Source of the DNA: an uncultured Bacilli bacterium
Lineage (GTDB): Bacteria; Bacillota_I; Bacilli_A; RF39; UBA660
Assembly (NCBI GenBank): GCA_947598455.1
Contig: CANQFI010000049.1
Location: 1-11,572, forward strand
DNA: 11,572 nt
Direction: 5' to 3'
Shown: piece by piece, positions 1-7,700 of the stretch
Numbering within the stretch: position 1 is the stretch's first letter
Layout: each line of letters opens with the position of its first letter
Position numbers and translations under genes: made by a program
Notes under the pieces: generated by a model
What the model was told of the DNA's origin: nothing
The model's database searches: none
Seen by the model: the letters and a program-made list of their open reading frames with translations, nothing else

Positions 1-49
1 CTTCAGGGGGTTTTGGTTGATCTACTTCCACACTAATCGTGAAAGCAAT

Positions 50-73
50 CTAGCATGACATCTATCATGCTAG
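50..73. repeat. Perfect 9-bp inverted repeat near the left edge
   Basis: The arms CTAGCATGA (50-58) and TCATGCTAG (65-73) are perfect reverse complements around a 6-base loop. On the plus strand it is followed by TTTAATAATAA, a poor U-tract. On the minus strand, downstream of recG, no T-run follows. It could be a weak terminator for a gene entering from the left or for recG, or an operator-like palindrome. A plus frame is open from base 2 to a TGA at 56-58 inside the hairpin, but 18 codons are too few to call a gene. The pairing is seen directly; its role is undetermined. Confidence 0.4.
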
Positions 74-122
74 TTTAATAATAACTTAGAATAAATTCTT
101 TGTCAATATACCTAATTTAAAA

Positions 123-2123
123 TTAGTCAATAAATTCTAATTCCTTAATTATTTTTTTAAACATAGGATATTTAGTAAAGTTATCTGTTAAGTTATTATC
201 GATAAATTCAGTAACATCTTTTTTACATTGTAATAAGATTTTAAAGTCTCTTCTTATATCAGCAAGTTTAAAGACCATATCACCACTTTGTCTTGTACCA
301 AATAAATCTCCTTCACCACGTAGTTCAAAATCTTTTTCACTTATGTAGAAGCCATCGTTACTTTCTTCCATTACTTTAAGTCTTGGAACATCCATGTTAC
401 TAATTAAATAACAATATGATTGGACACTATTTCGCCCTACACGGCCACGTAATTGATGAAGGGTGGCAAGTCCGAATCGTTCAGCATTAAAGATAACCAT
501 CATAGTTGAATTTTTAACATCTACTCCTACTTCAATAACAGTTGTACTTATTAAAATTTTAATTTGACCATTTTTATACTCTTCCATAATAGTATCTTTG
601 TCAGCATTTTTCATTTTACCATGTAGAATTTCAACTCTAATATTATTATGAAAAGCCATATCAAATTTTTCTTTTAATTTGACAACGTCATTTAAGTTTG
701 ATTCACCATTTTCATCTTCAATAAGGGGTGCAACTACATATATTTGATGACCTTGTTTTATTTCATCAAGCATATGGTATAAAACATCTTTTATGCCTTT
801 TTCTTTTATTACTTTAGTAATGATATCTTTACGACCATTTGGTTTAGTTTTAATAATTGATGTGTCCATGTCACCATAAATAGTTAGAGCATAAGTACGA
901 GGAATTGGTGTTGCACTTAAATATAAAACATCACTCATAATACCTTTATTTTGTAAGTTACTACGTTGATTAACACCAAAACGATGCTGTTCATCTGTTA
1001 TAACTAAACCTAAATTATTAAAGATAACTCCATCACTTATTAAAGCGTGAGTACCAATTAAAATGTCAATTTTACCTTCGGAGAGTTCTTGACATACTTT
1101 ATTTTTTTCACTTTTTTTCATACTTCCCACTAATAAGCCAACTTTAATATTAGTATTTTTAAAAGTATCAGATATACTAGCATAGTGTTGACGCGCTAAA
1201 ATCTCTGTTGGAGCCATCATAGAACTTTGATAACCGCTTAAATAATTAATATACATTCCAAGACTAGCAACACATGTTTTACCACTACCAACATCTCCTA
1301 AAATTAAACGATTCATTCTTTTAGGTGATAGTAAATCTTTATAAATATCACTTACAGCACTTAGTTGGTCAGAAGTTAATGTAAATGGTAGAGCGTTAAT
1401 AAATTCATCTAATTTCTTTTTATCTACATTACGAGTTAAACCTTGATTATTTAAGTCATATTTATGCTTTAGATAATTCATCTTAAACATAAAGATAAAA
1501 AATTCTTCATATATTTCACGAAGACGAGCTTTTTTCAAAATTTTTATATCAGTTGGAAAATGAATATTATAAGCAGCTTGTAACTTGTCTAAAAATTCAT
1601 ATTTATGAACAAGATAGTCTGGTATAAAATCATCAATATCAACACGCATATTAAAACATTCATTAATTAATTTAGATAAACCTTTGGAAGTAATTCCTTT
1701 AACTAAATGATATACAGGTTCAATTTTAAAATCTCTAATAATTTCAAATTTAATATCACTAGCTGTAAAAGTATTTTTCTTGCGATCATACTTACCTATT
1801 AAATTAATAACACGACCTAACTTTAAATTATTTTTATAGAAGTTACGATTAAATATTGTAACATTTACAAGATAGCCATCAGTATTAATACGAAATGTCA
1901 TTTTATTTAAACTTTTATTAATATAACTAACTCGAGGTTCTGTATCAACAATACCTTTAATGGTTGCTACTTCATCTTCTTTAGTTTCTAATAAAGGAAT
2001 GACTTTTATAAGATTATAGCGATATGGATAATAAAATAGCAAATCTTCAATTTTATAAAGATTTAATTTACTTAAATATTCAATGGCTTTATCTCCTACT
2101 CCTTTAACTAAATTAAGGTCCAT
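123..2123 (-). CDS. recG: ATP-dependent DNA helicase RecG
   Basis: RecG is a superfamily 2 double-stranded DNA translocase that remodels stalled replication forks and branch-migrates Holliday junctions. From the ATG at 2121-2123 the protein is 666 residues, close to the usual 670-690. The N-terminal wedge/OB region includes the helix-hairpin-helix-like LVKGVGDKAIEYL near residues 5-17. Walker A GDVGSGKT lies at about 276-283, the DEQH box (motif II) at 377-380, SATPIPRT just after it, and the C-terminal helicase lobe has QLRGRVGR at about 557-564. The frame is open further upstream to an ATG at 2153. I reject that start because GGTGA sits just before the 2123 ATG, and an extended -10 box (2140-2148) lies between the two, so the upstream ATG would not be transcribed from that promoter. 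It stands alone on this strand, and no convincing terminator follows its TAA. Confidence 0.96.
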   Translation of the reverse strand: MDLNLVKGVGDKAIEYLSKLNLYKIEDLLFYYPYRYNLIKVIPLLETKEDEVATIKGIVDTEPRVSYINKSLNKMTFRINTDGYLVNVTIFNRNFYKNNLKLGRVINLIGKYDRKKNTFTASDIKFEIIRDFKIEPVYHLVKGITSKGLSKLINECFNMRVDIDDFIPDYLVHKYEFLDKLQAAYNIHFPTDIKILKKARLREIYEEFFIFMFKMNYLKHKYDLNNQGLTRNVDKKKLDEFINALPFTLTSDQLSAVSDIYKDLLSPKRMNRLILGDVGSGKTCVASLGMYINYLSGYQSSMMAPTEILARQHYASISDTFKNTNIKVGLLVGSMKKSEKNKVCQELSEGKIDILIGTHALISDGVIFNNLGLVITDEQHRFGVNQRSNLQNKGIMSDVLYLSATPIPRTYALTIYGDMDTSIIKTKPNGRKDIITKVIKEKGIKDVLYHMLDEIKQGHQIYVVAPLIEDENGESNLNDVVKLKEKFDMAFHNNIRVEILHGKMKNADKDTIMEEYKNGQIKILISTTVIEVGVDVKNSTMMVIFNAERFGLATLHQLRGRVGRNSVQSYCYLISNMDVPRLKVMEESNDGFYISEKDFELRGEGDLFGTRQSGDMVFKLADIRRDFKILLQCKKDVTEFIDNNLTDNFTKYPMFKKIIKELEFID

Positions 2124-2139
2124 TTTTATCACCATATTT

Positions 2140-2148
2140 ATTATATCA
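2140..2148 (-). promoter_or_regulatory. Extended -10 promoter element of recG
   Basis: On the minus strand the bases read TGATATAAT, a consensus TATAAT box (2140-2145) with the TGn extension. There is no good -35 at 16-18 bp, as is usual for extended -10 promoters. The predicted transcription start near 2133 leaves a leader of about 10 nt that begins almost at the GGTGA ribosome binding site. This supports 2123 as the recG start codon. The match is seen directly; activity is inferred. Confidence 0.55.
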
Positions 2149-2320
2149 TACATTTGTTTTGACTTGGGTAGATAATTTAAAAATTGATTTTAATATAAGT
2201 AAAAGTTAATTTAATTATAAAAAATAATTATAGCTGTTTTACGAGTTTTTACCTAAAGTTATAGCCAAAAGAAGTTAGTAAAAAAAAGTCGATTTTTTGT
2301 TATTTTTTTTAGTTAAATCG
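2149..2320. other. AT-rich divergent spacer without a gene
   Basis: This stretch separates the recG promoter from the plus-strand promoter at 2321 and forms the left part of the 377-bp non-coding gap at 2124-2500. It is almost entirely A and T, with A- and T-tracts (for example 2281-2287 and 2303-2310) just upstream of the -35 box at 2321. They could act as an UP element. The 7-mer TTATAGC occurs at 2228-2234 and 2259-2265, 31 bp apart. I find no convincing reading frame, terminator or RNA fold in it. Confidence 0.5.
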
Positions 2321-2349
2321 TTGACAAAAAATGCTTTAAAAGTTAACAT
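2321..2349 (+). promoter_or_regulatory. Sigma-A-type promoter of the three-hairpin RNA
   Basis: A perfect -35 TTGACA (2321-2326) is followed by a 17-bp spacer and TAACAT (2344-2349), which matches 4 of 6 bases of TATAAT. A/T-tracts lie immediately upstream, as in UP elements. The predicted start at about 2356 coincides with the base of the first hairpin of the downstream RNA, which strengthens both calls. This is the best -35 in the window. Confidence 0.65.
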
Positions 2350-2355
2350 ATTAAG

Positions 2356-2453
2356 TACCAATTCACTTTGAGGCGAATTGGTGCTAGTATCACACTAGCC
2401 AACCCCTTTTTATTCTTTTTGGAGCAGTTCTTCAGGGGGACTGCTCCTTTTTT
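2356..2453 (+). ncRNA. Candidate small RNA or leader with three hairpins and an intrinsic terminator
   Basis: Hairpin 1 pairs ACCAATTC (2357-2364) with GAATTGGT (2375-2382) around a 10-nt loop. Hairpin 2 pairs GCTAGT (2383-2388) with ACTAGC (2394-2399) around ATCAC. A C/U-rich single-stranded linker (2403-2420) leads to hairpin 3, GGAGCAGT (2421-2428) with ACTGCTCC (2440-2447), followed by six Ts. All three stems are perfect. With the promoter at 2321 this gives a self-contained transcription unit of about 98 nt. No reading frame of note lies inside it. It is much richer in G and C than the flanking DNA, as structured RNAs in AT-rich genomes usually are. I do not recognise the family: it does not resemble 6S, SRP, tmRNA, RNase P, T-box or common riboswitch cores that I know. 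It may be a trans-acting sRNA or a cis-acting attenuator of the gene at 2501. Confidence 0.6.
2421..2453 (+). terminator. Intrinsic terminator of the three-hairpin RNA
   Basis: A perfect 8-bp stem with five G-C pairs, GGAGCAGT/ACTGCTCC, encloses the 11-nt loop TCTTCAGGGGG. Six Ts (2448-2453) follow the stem directly. It is the strongest intrinsic terminator in the window. Because it lies about 47 bp upstream of the start codon at 2501, it could end a free-standing RNA or act as an attenuator. The G-tract in the loop is unusual (see findings). Confidence 0.85.
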
Positions 2454-2496
2454 GTGTCTAAAATAATTAATATATGATAAAATTATAAAAGGTGAT
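2452..2496 (+). promoter_or_regulatory. Possible promoter and ribosome binding site of the coiled-coil gene
   Basis: A -10-like TATGAT lies at 2473-2478. Only a weak -35 candidate precedes it (TTGTGT at 2452-2457, 15-bp spacing), which overlaps the end of the terminator T-run. GGTGAT (2491-2496) sits 5 bp before the ATG at 2501 and matches the ribosome binding sites of the other genes here. The binding site is convincing and decides the start; the promoter is weak. If it is not real, the gene depends on read-through from 2321. Confidence 0.4.
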
Positions 2497-2500
2497 TTTG

Positions 2501-4696
2501 ATGGAGGAAGAAAATTTATTAAAGAAAATAAGTAATTTCTTTCTTCATGTCTTTTTAGCAATCATTTCCTTTTTAAAAAAATTGTTTGGAAAAGATAAAA
2601 AAGCTTCTAAAAAAGATATTTGGCAAGATATAAAAAAAATAGAACAACCTAAGAGAGAAAAGATAGTTAATACTAATCCTACTACTTTACCAGATACTAA
2701 AAATACAAATAATAATGATCATATTAACAATGATGATAATGCAAATAATGATAACGATATTATTTTAAAATTAAATAATGATGATTTAAAAAGAATAAAA
2801 TTTAAGGATACTCATTATATAATACTTAGTGATGAAGAACTTGATGAATTAATCGATGAATGTTTAGAAGAAGAATATAAAGAGGAAAAATTAAAAGTTA
2901 AAGAAACCTCTAAAGAGTTTAAAGAAACAATTAAAGAATTTAAAGAAAAAGTTGTTGAAGTTATTAAGGAAAATATTGTAAAAAAACTAATTGCTACTAA
3001 AGAAGATTTAAAAGAAGAAATTAAAGTAGTAATCAAAGAAGAAGTTAAAGAAAAACCGTTAATGCCAAAAGTTAAAGATTTAAAAATTGAAAAACAAACT
3101 GAAGACAGGAAAGAAATTTACTTTTTAGCAACTCCTATTAAGAAAGAAATAAATGTTAAAGAAGAAAAAGTTGTTCTACCAAAGCCAAAAGTATTAGCAA
3201 CTGTTCAAGATAAGCAGACTATTAAGAAAAAATTAGAGGAAAAACCATATTTTATGGTCAAAAATGTTAATGAAGTTCCTAAAGAAAATTTAAAGGAGGA
3301 TTTAAAAAATGCAGTGATTGTTGGAGGAATGTTAAGTGCTAAGGCTGTTTTAGATTTAGTCACTCCACTTCCTACTGAAGAAAATGAAAAAGAGACTTTA
3401 AAGGAAAAAGAAGAAGTTAAAGAAGAAAAGAGACATTTGGTTTTAGATGAAAAACAAACACCTAAAATAAGTGAAGAAAATATTTTAGAAGAAGCTGTTG
3501 TTTTACCTAAGTTAAAGGAATTAGAAACGCAATTAGAAGAAATAGAAAAAAAAGAAACATTTACCTTAGATAACGAGGAAATTATAGAAGAAACTAAAGA
3601 AGAAGTTAAAGAGAGAAATGAAGTTATTGAAGAAAAAATTTTAGAACAAAAGGTGCCTTCGTTAAAAATGCAAGAAGAAATAATCAAAAAAAATAAAGAA
3701 GATTTAAACTTAGAAAATATACCTCAGCAAATACCTCAAGAGGAAGAAAAGAAAAATGAAGTTAAACCTAAAGAAATAGTTTCACTACAAAAAATAGATG
3801 ATGAAATATTAAGTATAACTTTAGCAACAGCTTTTTTAATTTCAAGTACTAAAAATGAAACTGAAAAAAAAGAATTAGAAGATAAAGATTATGATAGCAA
3901 AGAAGAACAAATAACTAAGATGTTAGATGATATTGAAGTAACTTTAATTAAATATGAAGGCAAAATGAATGAAAAACAAAAAATGAAATTAAAGCAAGAG
4001 CAAGAAAATTTACGCAATGTTAGAATTAATCTAGATATTAAGAAACAGGAAGATATTACAAGAGAAGCTAAGGCATTAGATGAAACAATTAAAGACATAG
4101 AATTAAGTGGTTTACAAAATGAATTACAAAAGTTACACATTGAAAATCAAATAGAAGCGAACGAAATTTTATTAAGTAAAATAGATGGTTTAGAAAGTTT
4201 AACTAAGGAGCAAATTGCTAATATTGATAAAAAAATGTTAATGAAGAGATTAAATAAGATTTCCATTTTAACTGAAATGACTTCTATACTGGCTTTACCT
4301 TTTATTCGTAATAAATATTTTTTCTATTTTACAATAGGTTTAATTATAGATAATCATTTTAACTTTATTAATGCCTTTTTTAAGAGAAAAATTAATAGAT
4401 ATAAGCCTGCTGATCTAGAACAGATAAAACGTGGCGAGGATGCCTTAAATAGTGCTTTAAATATGACATATAAGAATCAAGTACAATTAGAATATATTGT
4501 TAGTGAATCTTTAGCTAAATATCCAGAATTAGCTGATAATCCAGAATTTACAAATAAAATTAATGTTATAAGAATGCAATTAGAACATAATTATCAAAAA
4601 ATGATGAAAAAGAAAAAAATTATGGAAAAATATCATCGTAAAACTAAGAGTCAAATTAAAGTACTTAAAAGAGATGAAGAAATTAACGCTGCTTAA
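2501..4696 (+). CDS. Lys/Glu-rich coiled-coil protein of unknown function with C-proximal membrane-like region
   Basis: I do not recognise a family. The 731-residue product begins with a hydrophobic or amphipathic helix (about 13-29, rich in F, L and I). A basic stretch and an Asn/Asp-rich linker (about 57-87) follow. Residues about 95-480 are dominated by Lys/Glu-rich low-complexity helix. They are interrupted by small hydrophobic patches at about 271-289 and 436-448, and by a repeated VVLPK motif at 224 and 333. Residues about 475-585 look like a coiled coil. Residues 587-627 are hydrophobic and could form a helical hairpin in the membrane, and a basic helical tail ends the protein. There is one Trp (41) and no cleavable signal peptide that I can defend. 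ATG 2501 is chosen over GTG 2492 because the GTG lies inside the ribosome binding site. A cytoskeletal, scaffold or division-related role would fit the architecture but is only a guess. The frame and length are secure. Confidence 0.85.
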   Translation: MEEENLLKKISNFFLHVFLAIISFLKKLFGKDKKASKKDIWQDIKKIEQPKREKIVNTNPTTLPDTKNTNNNDHINNDDNANNDNDIILKLNNDDLKRIKFKDTHYIILSDEELDELIDECLEEEYKEEKLKVKETSKEFKETIKEFKEKVVEVIKENIVKKLIATKEDLKEEIKVVIKEEVKEKPLMPKVKDLKIEKQTEDRKEIYFLATPIKKEINVKEEKVVLPKPKVLATVQDKQTIKKKLEEKPYFMVKNVNEVPKENLKEDLKNAVIVGGMLSAKAVLDLVTPLPTEENEKETLKEKEEVKEEKRHLVLDEKQTPKISEENILEEAVVLPKLKELETQLEEIEKKETFTLDNEEIIEETKEEVKERNEVIEEKILEQKVPSLKMQEEIIKKNKEDLNLENIPQQIPQEEEKKNEVKPKEIVSLQKIDDEILSITLATAFLISSTKNETEKKELEDKDYDSKEEQITKMLDDIEVTLIKYEGKMNEKQKMKLKQEQENLRNVRINLDIKKQEDITREAKALDETIKDIELSGLQNELQKLHIENQIEANEILLSKIDGLESLTKEQIANIDKKMLMKRLNKISILTEMTSILALPFIRNKYFFYFTIGLIIDNHFNFINAFFKRKINRYKPADLEQIKRGEDALNSALNMTYKNQVQLEYIVSESLAKYPELADNPEFTNKINVIRMQLEHNYQKMMKKKKIMEKYHRKTKSQIKVLKRDEEINAA

Positions 4697-4728
4697 AAGG
4701 AGAGTATATCACTACTCTCCTCCTTTTT
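4695..4728. terminator. Shared bidirectional terminator between convergent genes
   Basis: AGGAGAGTA (4698-4706) and TACTCTCCT (4713-4721) form a perfect 9-bp stem with a 6-base loop. On the plus strand CC and then five Ts (4724-4728) follow; an alternative pairing of AAAAGGAG (4695-4702) with CTCCTTTT (4720-4727) puts the T-run into the stem. On the minus strand the stem is followed directly by TTTT. The structure starts one base after the coiled-coil gene's stop codon and its right arm covers the stop and last codons of PFOR. Confidence 0.75.
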
Positions 4729-7700
4729 CTGTACTTAATTTTTTATAATAATTATACCTTTTGATAGCTTCTTGTTTATTTAGTTCTAATATTTCATGAG
4801 CAATATCTTTATTCTTTTTAACTAAACTATTATATCTTACTTCGTTATTTAGTAATTCTTCATACTTATTAAAATCTGGTTCACGACTATCAATATATAG
4901 TTTATCTTCTGTAGGATTATATCTCATTAAAGTAGTATATCCACAATCAACTACTAATTTTTGTTCAGCAGTAGCATTGCCCATACCACCTTTAATACCT
5001 TGTTCGATACATGGACAATAAGCAATGATAATTGATGGACCATTATGTTCTTCAGCTTCTTTGAAAGCTTTAATTGTTTGCATAAAATTAGAACCTAATG
5101 AGACATTAGCAACATAACAATTTGGATAACTCATAGCTATTTTAAATAAGTCTTTTTTAGCAGTTTTTTTACCCATATCAGCAAATTGAGCTACTTGACC
5201 AAGTCTTGAAGACTTAGAAGCTTGACCACCAGTATTAGAATATACTTCGGTATCTAAAACTAAAATATTAACATTTTCACCACTACTTAAAACATGATCG
5301 ATACCACCAAAACCGATATCATATGCCCAACCATCACCACCAATAGTCCAAACACTACGAGCAGGAATATAGTTAAGTAAATCATTTAATTCTTCTGGTA
5401 TTTCTTTATTAGCTAAGTCATTTTTAATAGACTTAGTTGAATCAAAATCTTCACGATTATCTAACCATTTATTAAATAGTTCTTTTACTTCACTAGATAC
5501 ATTGTTTAAATTTTCTTGCATAATTTTTGCTATTCGATCACGAGATTTATTAAATGATAGTAACATACCATAGCCAAATTCGGCATTATCTTCAAATAAA
5601 GAATTAGCCCATGGAATAGAATATGGGGTGCTTGGTACACTTCCACCATAAATTGATGAGCAACCAGTAGCATTAGCTATTACGAGGCGATCACCAAATA
5701 ATTGAGTTAATAATTTAATATATGGCGTTTCGCCACAACCAGCACATGAACCACTAAATTCAAATTTTGGTTTAATAAGTTGACTTCCTTTAACAGTAAA
5801 TTTAGGAAATAAATTTTCAGGATTTTCGTGATGTTCAAATAATTCAATAGCTCTTTGGTTATTATTTTCATCATATGGCCCGAACTTTAAAGCTTTTTCG
5901 CCACCTTTACCTGGACAAGCATTAATACATAGACCACAATCAGTACAATCTGCTTCAGAAACAACGATTTCAAAATTATATTCTGGTTTGCCAAGCATTG
6001 GAATACCATGATTTTTATCTTGATGAACAATTGGTCTTATGACAGCGTGAGGACAGACAATAGAACATTGACCACATTCTATACAGTTTTCACTTAGCCA
6101 TTTTGGAGCAAAATTACTAACTTTTCTTTTTTCGTTTTTAGATAGGCCACATGGGAAGGTACCATCTTTATAAGGCATTAAATCACTAACACTTAATTCG
6201 TCGCCACGACGAGCATTTATTTCATCAAAAAGATTACGTTTTATATTAACATCTTCAGAGACTATATCTAAGGTAGTGTGAACTTCAACTAAGTTATCCA
6301 TAGCTTCTAAGATAGCTTTTTTATTAGCATTAATTACTTCATCACCTTTAGTACTAAATTGTTTTTCAATAGAATGATTAACTACTTCTATAGCATTTGG
6401 ATAATTTATAAAGTTTAAAATAACTATTTCCATTATTTTACTTATCTTACCTTTAATACCAGCAGCGGTAGCAATACTTTCAGCATCAATTATATATAAT
6501 TTAACATGACGATCATTAATTACTTTTTTGACTTTATTAGGAAGATAACTATTTAGTTCTTCTACTTTTTTTATAGTATTAATAACAAAGATACCATTTT
6601 CTTTAATATCATTAATCATATCAAATTTAAATAAATACTCTTCTTTTGTTACAACAACGATATCAGGATTAGTAACATAAAATGGAGCATTAATTTTTTT
6701 ATCAGATATTCTTAAATTACATATTGTAACTCCACCACTTTTTTTAGAGTCATATTGGTTGTAGCTTTGAACAAAATTATCAGTTCCCTCACCTACTATT
6801 TTCATAATATCTTTACTGGTACTAACCATTCCATCGCTACCAAACCCAAATATTTTAATTTCTTTAGCACCAATATCTAAATGATAATCATATTCAGGTA
6901 AACTTAAATGAGTTACATCATCATTAATACCGATGGTAAAGTTTTCTTTTAGTTCTGTTTGTAACATTTTATAAACGCTATAGATTTGAGATGGAGTGGT
7001 ATTTTTACTAGATAAGCCATATCGTCCACCCACTATTTTAAGAGATGTATTTTTTAAAGCACTACATATATCTAGGTATAGAGGTTCACCAGTACTACCA
7101 GATTCTTTAGTACGATCTAATACAGCAATATTTTTAGTAGTATTTGGTAAGATATTTAGTAAATATTTAGTACTAAAAGGACGATATAAATGAACTTCGA
7201 TTAAACCAACTTTTTCGCCTTTATTAGTTAAATCATTTACAACTAGTTTGGCAGTATCACAAACACTACCCATAGCAATAATTATATCCGTTGCATCGTT
7301 AGCACCATAGTAATTAAATGGTTTGTAATTTTTACCAGTTAGTTTATTAATTTCTTGCATGTAATTATTAACAATATCTGGCATTTCATTATATAAAGTA
7401 TTGCGTGCTTCAACAGATTGAAAATAAATATCTTCGTTTTCAGCCATACCTTTTTGAATATTAGCTTTAACGTTTAACATTCTTTGTTTAAATTCATTTA
7501 CTTTATTATAATCAACTAATTTAAGTAAATCTTCATCGTTTATTTCATTTATTTTGTCTACTTCATGACTAGTTCTAAAGCCATCAAAGAAATGAAGAAA
7601 TGGTAGACTACCTTTAATGGCACTTAAGTGAGCAACGGCGCCAAGATAGTTAGCATCTTCAACATTAGTAGAAGCTAACATACAAAAACCGGTAGCTCTA

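Noticed and set aside
2..58. Edge-running plus-strand frame of 18 codons, and a minus-strand frame reading off the left edge
   Set aside because: Both are too short to judge without the neighbouring sequence, and the minus frame has no plausible start with a ribosome binding site.
112..126. Palindrome CTAATTTAAAATTAG over the recG stop codon as a terminator
   Set aside because: It is made almost only of A-T pairs with no usable loop plus T-run, so it is likely a compositional effect.
2124..2153. Ten-codon upstream extension of recG starting at the ATG of 2153
   Set aside because: It has no good ribosome binding site, and an extended -10 box lies inside it. The ATG at 2123 has GGTGA at proper spacing and gives the usual RecG N-terminus.
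2492..2500. GTG start three codons upstream of the coiled-coil gene
   Set aside because: The GTG is part of the GGTGAT ribosome binding site for the ATG at 2501.
2343..2561. 72-codon minus-strand open frame across the three-hairpin RNA
   Set aside because: It runs antisense through the terminator and into the start of the coiled-coil gene, has no ribosome binding site and no protein-like features.
2815..4140. Ser/Phe-rich minus-strand frames opposite the coiled-coil gene (2815-3036, 3205-3687, 3889-4140)
   Set aside because: Their Ser/Phe/Leu-rich composition is the expected antisense of Glu/Lys codons (GAA, AAA) in a purine-rich gene, and they show no independent signals.
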